Under the pieces are notes generated by a model. That model was given only the letters and a program-made list of their open reading frames with translations, did no database searches and had not been told where the DNA came from. Shown here in pieces: positions 31,201 through 41,067 of a stretch of DNA of 64,000 bases. A program made the position numbers and the translations under genes. Location of the stretch: positions 62,001 to 126,000 of the forward strand of contig JAJIRX010000196.1 in the NCBI GenBank assembly GCA_023853785.1. Direction: 5' to 3'. The first letter of the stretch is position 1; every line of letters starts with the position of its first letter. The stretch is from Psilocybe azurescens (lineage: Eukaryota; Basidiomycota; Agaricomycetes; Agaricales; Agrocybaceae).

Positions 31201-33145
31201 TGAAGATTGAAGCAGGGTAATTAGGCATAGAGGGAGGAAGGAAGGAAGGAAGAAAGAAGCTCACTTGACGCCAGCTACACCCTCCAAAACGAGGTTCTCA
31301 GCGGTGATGGTGCCCGTCTTGTCGAAGCAGCACACGTCTACGCGGCCTGCGAACGGGATGCGGAATGGTTCCGTGCAGAATATGGCTGGAGAGAGAAACT
31401 ATGAGCTATCGCAAAGAAGAGGAAGAGAGAGAAACGCACCAAACTTGGATAGCGCGACGAGCGATGCGTTCACGGCGAGGGACAGCTCCATGGGCAGCTC
31501 GGGCGGCACGACGCTCGTGATGATCAATATGCAGTCTAGGAGCAGCTTTGATTTTTTCAAGTTTCGCTCGATGCCTGTTTTACATGATATGAAAAAAAGC
31601 CAAGAGGAGAACAGAGGGGAGCGCACCTTTGACCCAGACATACCAGCTCGCGGCGATGGCGAAGATGAGGAGGAAGCCGATGAAGAGGAAGGACTCGAGG
31701 TTGTTTGCGGACACGCGCTCGGTGGAGAAGATCATCGTCCGCACGAGCTGGCCCTGCGCGGTGCCGAACCCCGTGCGCACGACGACGCCCAGGCACCCGT
31801 TGTCTGGCGTTTTGATGGGGGACGGTATCTCAGCTGGGAAGGTGTTAATGGAAGAGCAAGAGCAAAGAGGTGGCGAAGCGTACTTGACTTGGAGGCCTGG
31901 AGAATCTTGGTGCCGCTGAAGAGGACGGCGTTCTTGTGGGCACCGTCGACGTCGAGTTTGTCGGTGGACTCGAGGAGCTGGATGGATTCTTTGAGGAGCG
32001 GGGTGGACTCGCCTGAGAGCATAGCTTCGTTGACGATGCATGTGCCGTTGATGAGCAGGATGTCGGCTGGGACGGTTGTCTCGGTTGCCAGGCGGGCTTC
32101 AAGTAGTAAAGATTAGTTATAAGTATGGGGTGTGTTTGGGCGGATGGGAGACGCACCAACTGAGACGACGTCGCCGGGGAGTAGTTTGTCGGTTTGCACG
32201 GAATGCCATTTGTTGTCGCGGTAGCACTGGATGGGATAAGGGGCGACGGACATCGTCCTGAATTCCGTCAATGTGCGGACACGCTGTCATGTTGATTAGT
32301 GCAACTGTCAGGGTATTTATTCAGAATATCTCACCTGCCAGACGACGGTGCACTCAAAGACGATGAGCATGAAGAGAGTGAAGAGGCTGTAGTACCAGTA
32401 CTCGTCCAAGCACCAGAGGGCGACGCAGAAGATCTGGAAGACGAAGAAGGGGGCTGTGGCGTGCTCGGCGAAGAGCTCAGTGAAGCTGGGGATGGGGATG
32501 TTGAACTCGTTGGCACCGTATAGGTTCTCGAGGTCGGTGAGGTTCTTTGCCAGAAGGGGCTTTGGGCTGAGGAAGGAGGAAAGCGGGGGATTGGCTGAGG
32601 AGGGGTAGGCGAGGCGGGCGAAGGTGAGGGGCTCGAGGGACGAGACGGAGTAGGTGTCGCGCTGGTAGTTGAAGGTGTAGGAGGTGGGGTCAGTGGGTAT
32701 TTTTTTTTCGAGGGGGACGATGTCGCCTTGGCCGCGGTGGAGGTGGGGCACGATGCGGATGCAGTCGGCTTGTTCGAGCGAGCGGGCCTGGGTGTTGTTA
32801 GTATGCTAGGAGTATGATAGAGAGAGGACGCACCTTGTTAGTGGTGATCCATGCGCGTGCTCCGGCGTTCCATTTGGTGACGAGGAAGCTGAGGGCATGG
32901 CTGGCACCGAGGGCTACGCAGTAGACAAAGGTCCACTCCTCAGACACAATCCACTGGTCATATTTGACGAAGTAGGTGTAGGCGAGCAGGGGGTAGAGCG
33001 CGAGAAAGGGGACGGCGTAGATGTGTCTCTGCCATGGAATCGCAATGTGCAGACTCGCCTGTGCTATCTCCGGAGAGACAACAGATACAGACGCCCTGTA
33101 CACTATTAGATAAATATACACACAACATACCAGAATCACTTACAT
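28291..33145 (-). CDS. SPF1: P5A-type ATPase Spf1, endoplasmic reticulum
   Basis: Member of the P5A pump class that removes mis-inserted transmembrane helices from the ER membrane. The P5A marker [16 protein letters not shown] is present, followed by the phosphorylation site [10 protein letters not shown], then [21 protein letters not shown] and the hinge motif [18 protein letters not shown]. The N-terminal membrane pair ([31 protein letters not shown]) and the actuator [26 protein letters not shown] are also seen. The C-terminal membrane domain ends with a charged tail ([21 protein letters not shown]). The start codon is divided by an intron: AT is at 33145-33144 and G opens the next exon at 33095. 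GC-rich coding sequence contrasts with AT-rich neighbours. Confidence 0.95.
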
Positions 33146-33366
33146 CGTGGTCAGTGTTCAGACTTCAGAGTTAAGCACCATCGACGTGGACTATGCTCAT
33201 TTCACCCACGTGATACCTCTCGTTACGTCACCGGCATAAACTCGGCATTCATCGCAATATGCCGTGGAATTGTACACTCCCCAAATTAAGGTTTCAGCCA
33301 CCGTCCGCCTGCGACGATGGTCCCAGTCTGGCAGAATCCGTAAGGCCCCCTCAAGAATCCTCGACG
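33146..33366. promoter_or_regulatory. bidirectional promoter of SPF1 and RPL38
   Basis: Only 221 bases separate the two divergent start codons. The stretch contains cacgtg (E-box-like) and tacgtca (a CRE-like core) near 33210-33230 and no TATA box. Both genes have an intron that touches the initiation codon. Confidence 0.55.
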
Positions 33367-33763
33367 ATGGTGAGCACCCTCTCTACGCTGTGCAGAGCAT
33401 CCCGCTGACCGTGCTGTCTAGCCGAAAGAAATCCGCGACATCAAGCAGTTCATCAAAATCACCCAGAGGAAGGATGCCTCTCGTGCGTGTCATTATTTTG
33501 TCGCCAGTCCTTCGCTGACCCCTACTTGCAGAGGCACGCATAAAGAAAATCGCCTCAAAGGTCCCCAACGGCAAGACTCTGACAAAGTTCAAGGTCCGAT
33601 GCTCGCGGTATCTCTACACCCTCTCAGTCGACGACCCCGAAAAGGCTGAGAAGCTCAAGCAGAGCCTGCCCCCAGGTTTGTTCGCAATTCATCCCCAAAT
33701 TCGCTTTCTAACGTTTGTACAGGTCTCACCATCATCGAGGTCGACAAGCCCAAGAAAAAGTAA
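33367..33763 (+). CDS. RPL38: 60S ribosomal protein eL38 (RPL38)
   Basis: Small protein of the large ribosomal subunit. Exon 1 consists of the ATG alone (33367-33369); exons 2-4 are 33422-33482, 33532-33675 and 33723-33763. The 82-residue product begins [21 protein letters not shown], continues [40 protein letters not shown], and ends [10 protein letters not shown]. This matches eukaryotic eL38 end to end. An intron directly after the start codon is common in fungal ribosomal genes. Confidence 0.95.
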
Positions 33764-33947
33764 ACTTCTAGACGAGAGTTGATTCACTTGGGCGGCTTAG
33801 GGTCGCGTGGGGCGGCGTCACAGTCGATGAGGAGAGGGATTATGGATACATGTAGAACCACATATGGTGCCTCCTAAAATTCTATGCATGTGTGTAACAA
33901 CAATCCCCTTTTCCCTTATTTTATCCATTCAGATTTCTTCTCGGACA

Positions 33948-36504
33948 TCAATGCACTGCATTTACAACTCCGAACAGTATACTACACATTACAACACACC
34001 CCATCGCAAACGGGACGTACTTCATGATCCTGTCTTTCCACCGCTTGCGCGTTCTGGTCCTCTTTATGCGTCTCTCGTCTTGGTCGTATGCACCCCCTTC
34101 TAGAGCGTCAATGTCATATGTGAACGTAAACGCAAAGCCTCCATTCGTGGTGCCATCTGGATTTGAGCTGGCGCCAGCGCTGTCATCGAGAGAAAACGCG
34201 AGGTCGAGCAAGGCATCCAACAGCTGCGTCCCGTCGAGATGGGGCAAAGGCAGCAGGTTGAAGAGGTACAGTGAGAGCGTCGCCATCGTCAGATACCTGC
34301 TCGCAGCCATGTATTCGTCAGTTATTTGTTGAGAAAGAAAGACAAAGAAAACGCACTCGAAGAACACCGCTACGAGCGGAGGTCCCCAGAGGGGCAATAT
34401 CCAGATGCGCGGGAGCCAGTTGCTCACTTTTACTGCAATGCGAATGACAGTTAGGCTGACTTTTGAAAGGAGGGAAGGAGAAACGAACCTTGTTCGTATA
34501 TCTCTGCGCGCGGGCCGCTCCAGAGGAGGATTGGCGGCGCTGGCCCATCTGCGTCCGAGTTGCTTTCCTCTGGTTCTGGTTCCCTGTCGTCAGCGTGTGG
34601 ACGCGGGATGAATGTGACCCGGAGGAGCTGCACGCTCGCGTGCGGCACCGCGCATGTGTGTGCTGGTCCGCACTCGTCCTCGTTGCTGTCCGTGGGCGTA
34701 GGCGAAGGTGCGAGTTTGCACCTGATTGAGGGTGGGGGTGGGTCGTCGATATGTTGAGACCGATGAGGGAGAGGGAGGGTCATGAACGGCACGGGGTCGA
34801 TGCATCCCCTGTGTGTAGTATCGTGTGTTGACACGAAGCATGTTTGGGGGGGTTGAGTTTGGGTTTGGGTGTCGTTTTGAGGTGAGGATGAAGAAGGGCA
34901 GCACGCTTCTGCGGATTCTAGATGTTTGTCAATTCGAAAGTTAATACAAGATTTGATTTTGGAATATACGGCACAGACTCCGAGGTTAAGAAATGAGGAG
35001 AGACTCAGCAACGTACCGAATGCGCGCTTGGGTATGCACCAGCCTAGAGAGGGCCGTCCTTGTTGTGATCCGATGAGATAGTCTGTCCATGGGTCTATCG
35101 TGTGAGATTTAGAACTGGCGGAGGAGTCGAGCGGTGTGTCGTCCAGATGCGTGACGAGCGCCCCGAGGGGGGAGGTGCTGCGCCAGTGGGGAGTCCTGTC
35201 ATTAGAAGGTAAGGGGATTAGGATTAGCAATTAGAGTGAATGAACCTATCCATAGACTAGACTAGGAATAGAGGAGGCACGTACCTGGCTCACGCTTATA
35301 ATGACTTTCCCTAACCCGTCGGTGTTGGTGTTGATGTACCCGCCCAGATACCCCGCCAAGTCCGCGATGTGCAGCTGCGGGAGGAGGAGCGCGAGGAGGA
35401 GGAGGTAGAACAGAAGATTGTGGAACGGCCCGCCGGATATGATGCGTGCGCGCGCGTGCGGGGAGGGAGGAGAGTGTTGGCGTGTGTTGTGATGATAGAG
35501 ATGGGAAGTATGGAGAGGGAGACGATGAGGAGAGGGGAAGGAGACGAAGAATGAGGGGATGAAGAGCGTGAGTGAGAGTCCGGCGGAGAGGATGGGGAGG
35601 GATTCACTGTGGGTTGAATGAGTGAGTATGAGTATGGGTCGGTGGGAAATGGGAATAGTAGGAAGGTAAAAGAGAGGAGAGGCGTACCAGGCAGCAGCGA
35701 TGGCGTGTCCTAGCTCGTGGATGATTTGACAGAGGAATACAGCGAGGACTATGAGCGGCAGGTCGCTCAGCGGGACTGTCACTCCCGGGATCTGGATTGT
35801 ATATTATTTGTCAAAAAAAAAAAGTTGTTGTTTTCGTTAAGATATATTGTTAGGAAAGAAAATGGAAAGAAACGTACGATGGGTGTTATGGATGGGAAAC
35901 GCGATGAGCTGCTGGAGGGAGGAGCACGAATAGTCGCGTCTTCTGTATCTATAGCTAGTGCTCTCTTAACCAGATGGAGGGGTGGATCATCATAGGCGAT
36001 ATCAGCTGTGCTGGGTTTCAGCAACATCTTATGCACCAGCGTCCACCCGGAGGTGAGGAACATGTATAGCAAGCCGGCGATGGCGAGCAGCATGCCTAGC
36101 GCGCAGATGAGGGTGCCGAGGTTGTACAGCCATCCCAGGACGGTGTGTGTGCGCGTGCGCGTTCTGGGGCGTGTGCGGGTGATGGTGAGAGAGCGACTGG
36201 ATGGGGAGAGGAAGGCGCAGAGCTTATCGTGCGCTGCATTCCATCTAGTAGTGGTGATTTTGAGGTGGAGGAAGTTGAGTGTGATGTGCCAGTGCGCCAG
36301 AGACGAGCGGTGCCGTCGTGTGCTGTTGCTGGTGCTGAAAGTGGGGAGGAGGGGAGAGGCTCGGTGGTGGTTACTGCGAGAGCAGGAGAAGTGGTGAAGT
36401 GCGTAGATTATGCACCATGTTGCCGTTAGGAGGAGCAGGAGGCCTCCTAGTGACATCAAGGTGCAGAGTGTCGGGTCTTGAATTATTTTGGGCTTCTCAT
36501 ACAT
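33948..36504 (-). CDS. site-2 protease (S2P, M50 intramembrane metalloprotease)
   Basis: Cleaves membrane-bound transcription factors, classically SREBP, inside the Golgi membrane. The zinc site is HELGH in FLCQIIHELGHAIAAA, followed by a hydrophobic segment and the GGPFHNLLFYLLLLALLLP motif. A long luminal insert with Cys pairs and Pro/Thr/Gln tracts follows (EACCPSSSSPQNDTQTQTQ). The third zinc-ligand region is LFNLLPLPHLDGTQLLDALL. The N-terminus has two membrane helices (LMSLGGLLLLLTATWCIIYA and LGTLICALGMLLAIAGLLYM) and a final helix ends at the stop. It would act in sterol or hypoxia sensing if the Sre1 pathway is present. No SREBP or SCAP gene is in this window. Confidence 0.92.
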
Positions 36505-36655
36505 CTCAATTTCAAATATAGGTTAAAAGGTATATTTGGTGTGCGTGTTTACAAAACTACACAGTAAGTAAGTAATTCCCCGTGTAACTGCACCAGGCAG
36601 AGTAATCATCATCATATGCGTTATTTTTTTATACAGCCTCAGCTGTGTAAGTTCT

Positions 36656-37662
36656 TCACACGTTGTTGCTCCCGTCGTGCGCGCGGTGGAGGCCAGGGAC
36701 AGCCGACCCAGGTGCAATGTTGTTGCCGAATGCTTGCCCGGGCGCGGAGAAGGGGTACGAGGGCCCGAAGGAACCGTAAGTGGTGATCTGTGGCGCGCTG
36801 ATTTGCTCGACGGTGCGTGGGATGACGACCGTGTTGTTGGCCATCTCTTCGTCGTCCAGCTGATCAACGTAGCGCTCGACGACAAAGTACGCGTCTAGCA
36901 AAAGAAAATTAAAGATGATGAGCATAGATTGGGAGTAGGACTTTGAAGGAGGGGCAACGCACAGAGTTGGATGAGCCAGGTCACGACGTAGATCCCAATC
37001 ATGATGCCCTTCATCACCTCCACGGCTGTGCGGCACGTCTCGGCTGTTGCGTGCGCGTCGCTCGTCTCGTTGAGGCACCGCGCAACCGCGTCCGAGGTTT
37101 TCTCTTTGAAGATGCTGTAGAGCGTGAACGCGCCGGAGGCGATGCTGAACCCGAGGTGGATGGCCAGCGCGACCGCGAAACTGGACACCATGCGGCGGCT
37201 CTTGGTCAGCGCGCCGATGAAGCTGTGTATGCGATTTGTAGTTAGTTAGTGTTACAGGTCATGATCGTAGGGATGGGGATGACGTGGATCAAGGGAGTAC
37301 GCACCCAAAGACGGAGAGGAGCCCGAGGATAGTGAACATGATAGCGTACACGTAGAGAGCGATCTCGTCCATCTTTTCCAACGGGTTCTTGTCTGTGAGT
37401 TGTGATAGTTAGATGACTTCCAGCTGGTGCTCCATGTCAGGGATCATGATCCATACTCAGCTGCGCAACCTTGATCCAACCGATGGCGGCCACGAAAGAG
37501 CCACCCACCATCGCAAGAAGCGACAGGACCTGACATAAAGAAATCCCTTACTTCAGCACACTTCGGTGGGATATTCTTCGTTCATCAAACACGTACGAAA
37601 ACACCGAGTCTGACCGGGAGACAGCAGAAGAACTTGCGCGAGCGGATAGTATTAGCTGCCAT
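36656..37662 (-). CDS. four-helix membrane protein of unknown role
   Basis: I do not recognise a named family. The start MAANTIRSRKFFCCLPVRLG is followed by four hydrophobic helices: VFVLSLLAMVGGSFVAAIGW, ALYVYAIMFTILGLLSVFG, VSSFAVALAIHLGFSIASG and IMIGIYVVTWLIQLYAYFVV. A loop with two Cys (ARCLNETSDAHATAETCR) and an N-glycosylation site lies between helices 3 and 4, like the large loop of tetraspan proteins. The C-terminal tail is cytosolic-looking and Pro/Ala-rich (SFGPSYPFSAPGQAFG). A TATA box at 37810-37817 fits this start. Role unknown. Confidence 0.8.
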
Positions 37663-38306
37663 TTCTTGCTTGAATTAATGGATTATTTGATCAACAAATG
37701 ATGACGATGATGAGGAAATAGTCGATTGAATGGTCCAGCACTCGGTAAAGGGTCGACGAGGTGTTCGGGCTCAGCCACGATGGGGGCTGGCTCGTTGCGA
37801 CGGGCGCCTTTATATAGGGAGGCGTGTTGTGTGCGGGCCGAGTGATGCGGTTGTGATGGCTTGATGCAAGATTTGATGCAAGATTTGATGCCACGGCCGC
37901 GATATAGTCACGGATGCAAGGCATATGCATTGGGACAGTCTTATTAAGTAGAGGTGTCCTTGGAAAATAATACGCGATTTGCGCTATGGAAGTCCCTATA
38001 ATTAAATAATGCAGCGGGCTTCAAGTTCAAGATTACGGTCTACCCCTGCGTAGAAATCATCGATAAGTCCGGTTAGAAAAAGAGATTTGATCAAAGTCAA
38101 GACTGAGTATGCTTACAGTACATTTTCGGCACTCTTTTAGTGGCTTATTAATTGCGTTTTGTATGTAGGGTATTACTCGGCTCGCTGGAGTTGGACGGTT
38201 AACGCGGAACAGACTGCGCATTCAAAAGCTTGACCTTAGACTCGTACTTCCATCTTGAATCCCCAGCGTCACTCGTTCTTGCGTTTTTAGTTTTGCGTTT
38301 ATTATC
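37663..38306. other. divergent intergenic region
   Basis: About 640 bases between the minus-strand membrane protein and the plus-strand cupin gene. It has a tandem twelve-base repeat (gatgcaagattt, two units near 37861-37884) and the TATA box of the left gene. Confidence 0.5.
37810..37817 (-). promoter_or_regulatory. TATA box of the four-helix membrane protein gene
   Basis: Read on the minus strand as tatataaa, about 150 bases before the start codon at 37662, inside an imperfect palindrome (gcgcctttatatagggaggcg on the plus strand). Confidence 0.5.
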
Positions 38307-39136
38307 ATGTCTACGGCACATTCAGCGACGTCGGCTCTTGTGAAGACGTTGACGCTTGAGGAGCATATCGAAGGAGGTAAGTATTGCTATCACCCCCTGA
38401 GCTCAGCGCCGACCGACTGATTTGTTTTCTTTGGGTGATAGGATACTATACGGTGACCGATGTGCAAGAGAAGAAGATCCCGTCTGTATTCGCAGGTGCG
38501 TCCGTTATTTATGTTTTTTATGAAGTTGCATTTTGATTTTATCGTCTCCTTGAAGATGGAGAGGAGAGAAATCTGGCGACGTCAATTTATTACTTGTTGA
38601 GCTATGACAGACCGATTGGGACTTTTCATATGAACAAGTCGGTGGTGAGTCCTACATCTTGTTCACTCAGTCCTAAGAAATGTGTAGTCGTCGCAAGAAA
38701 GAAAGAAAGAGTATGCTGATCCGAAATTTATCTAGACATACCATGTTTGGCACCAAGGTCGAGCGGAGTACACACTGATAACGCCTGGCAATCCTCCGCT
38801 AGTGGAGAGGAAAGTTATAGGCCCTGATGTAGCCAAGGGAGAGACGAGGATGCTGCTTGTCGGCACGGGTGTGTGGAAGCGGTCGTCGCTTTTAGATGAG
38901 GATATAGGGAAAGCACGTGCTGGGACAGAAGCGGAGAGGGATGAGACGAACTGTTTGATTACGGAGGTAGTGGTTCCCGGGTTCCATTGGCAGGATCATA
39001 AGTTTATGGATATGGATGCGCTGGAAGGGTTGTTTGAGGGGGGTGCACGGAGGGGAAGAGAAGATTAGGGAGTTTGCTCCGTTCATTTTTTGCCGGGGGG
39101 GAGGAGGAGATTGAGGCTGCCAAGGCTGGGAAGTGA
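38307..39136 (+). CDS. DUF985 cupin-fold protein
   Basis: Small RmlC-like cupin of the DUF985 family, whose biochemical role is not established. The start MSTAHSATSALVKTLTLEEH leads to HIEGGYYTVTDV, then TSIYYLLSYDRPIGTFH, YHVWHQGRAEYTLITPG, KGETRMLLVGTGVWKRSSL and TEVVVPGFHWQDHKFMD. His residues in HIEGGYY, TFHMN and WHQG are candidate metal ligands. Near the 3' end, breaks at 39038-39043 (G6) and 39086-39091 (T6) shift the frame. If each run were one base shorter, the tail would read EEKIREFAPFIF then AGGEEEIEAAKAGK and stop at 39134-39136. Uncorrected, the frame stops at 39068. Confidence 0.82.
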
Positions 39137-39440
39137 TCTCATAACTTAGCTACGAAAGCGCACCGCCGATACCTAGTTTCGACCAATTTTGACGACCACA
39201 GTCAAGGTATGATAATTGAGATACAATTTCTTGGTGATGTTTCACGGTCGGTCAGTTTAGCGCTAGGGGAAAGAATTTGCCAAGTCCAACTTAGAGTCCA
39301 ACTCGTGGCTTCATCACGGTCACATTGTGTCACGCGGAGACGTACATTACGTCGGTTCGACTCACTGGCCGAAACGGTTCTCGCAGCAATTCCTCCACCT
39401 ATCCTTTTCATACAAACAGGCTCTTGCATCTCACCGAAAT
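39137..39440. other. intergenic, YKT6 upstream region
   Basis: About 300 bases between the cupin gene and YKT6 on the same strand. No TATA box or coding frame seen. Confidence 0.45.
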
Positions 39441-40260
39441 ATGAAGATTTACTCTATTTCAGTCATTCTGGCTCCCCCATCCGGCGCTTCGGTGACGCTC
39501 AGCTCGGCCAGCGACCTCTCGTCGTTTAGCTTCTATCAGAGAGGATCCGCTGGCGAATTCATGTCGTTTTTGTCCAAGACTGTCGCGGAGAGGACACCCC
39601 AGGGACAGAGGCAGACTGTCCAGGAGCAGAGCCATGTTGCGCATGTGTATAATCGGGGAGGGGATGAGCAGCTTGCTGGTGAGTTGGGGTTAGTCAGCTC
39701 CCCCACAGAAGTGTTGTTTTGTCTCATCATCATTGCATCGATGGTTGGTCTTGTGAAGCTGTCATCATTACGGACGAGGAATACCCCGTTAGGCCTGCGT
39801 TCTCCTTGCTGACGAAGATTCTGGACGAATTCACTGCCAAGGTTCCTCAGACATCTTATGGCAACCCCTCATCGATCTCGTTCCCAGAGATAAATACGTA
39901 TATTCAGAAATATCAGGATCCTAGGCAGGCGGACACGATCATGAGGGTGCAGCAAGAGTTGGATGAGACCAAGATTGTGCTGGTATGTTACTTTGTGATT
40001 GACTTTGGAAGAACTTTCCGGAGGTTTGATTGCATATTACTTCCTTTCTTTTAGCATAAGACGATAGAGTCGGTGTTGCAGCGTGGAGAGAAGCTTGATA
40101 ACCTTGTGGAAAGATCGAATGCGCTTTCTATGCAAAGCAAGATGTTCTACAAAACGGCGAAGAAGGTAAGGGTGTTGCGTTTGATCTTCCCCATGGACAC
40201 ACATCTGACCGTTGTTGGTGTTGGTCCACCTAGCAAAATTCTTGCTGTATCATTATGTGA
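39441..40260 (+). CDS. YKT6: R-SNARE Ykt6
   Basis: Lipid-anchored SNARE that works in several fusion steps (ER-Golgi, intra-Golgi, vacuole, autophagosome). Exons 39441-39678, 39759-39982, 40055-40165 and 40234-40260 give 199 residues, the usual length. The longin domain begins [14 protein letters not shown] and includes [20 protein letters not shown] and [20 protein letters not shown]. The SNARE helix is [20 protein letters not shown] with the central Arg. The tiny last exon encodes QNSCCIIM: a palmitoylation Cys followed by a CaaX box. The second acceptor is aag rather than the usual yag. Confidence 0.96.
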
Positions 40261-41067
40261 TTTTTTATCTTCAAGTTTGGTAACCACGTGTTACTAGACT
40301 CGTCGTTGCCGCACTTTCCTCTCGTCAATCAGTTACGCCCCTGTTTTTGAAGATCATTTTGTTAGGTGCTATTTTTACATTTTTACATTCTTTAATTCGG
40401 ATACCCTGTCGTGGATACTTTTTTGCTTGTCTTGTTTCATGATATCAATTCTGAGGCTATGTTTACATATGTGAGTAGAGGCTTGTGAATGCGATTGGAA
40501 AGGACGATATACTTTGTTCTACTTACGTTCCAGTCTTTGCCAGGGTTCGGCTGACAGCACAGTCCGTCAATTCGAATCGTTTGGGTTTTGCCCGGTCAGG
40601 TGCTAGTGATTTCATTATGGGTTCGTGGACACTCCGGGAAATTTAGTTGACGATGGGTAAGTTCACCAGGCAGATAGGATTCTCGCCGCTCGGCCAGTAC
40701 AGAAGGGTAATTATAGGGTGGCAGATGATGTTGATGACTTCCTAGCTTGTTGCCATTACGGCAAAGATAGAGCCAACTCGGTGCATAGCATCGCCCGTCC
40801 GACTGGTTTTATCTAACTTTCGATCATCATCAGGAGTTTCCGCGATTTGAGCTGGTTTTAAGTGCGCTTTCGCCTCCCCCCGGAATCAGGCACCGGTCCA
40901 ACCTTTTTCTACCCTCTCGTCCAGTATATAATCGACCATATTCATTAGGTGATATGCATCCTCCTGCACCTCGTCGTCGAAGGTCCTCTTCGGCTTCAAA
41001 CTCTTCCATCTTTTACTTTATATTTCACTTTGTACACACGTATATCGCCCTGGTGGCTCTGCGTGCT
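40261..41067. other. intergenic, Ppo upstream region
   Basis: About 800 bases. A TATA box is present at 40925-40932. An ATG at 40954 opens the same frame as the Ppo start but sits about where transcription should begin, so I leave it out of the CDS. Confidence 0.5.
40925..40932 (+). promoter_or_regulatory. TATA box of the Ppo gene
   Basis: tatataat lies 136-143 bases upstream of the chosen start at 41068, leaving room for a leader of about 110 bases. Confidence 0.5.

Noticed and set aside
37855..37890. short direct repeats as a CRISPR-like array
   Set aside because: Only two units of twelve bases without spacers, in a eukaryotic promoter region.
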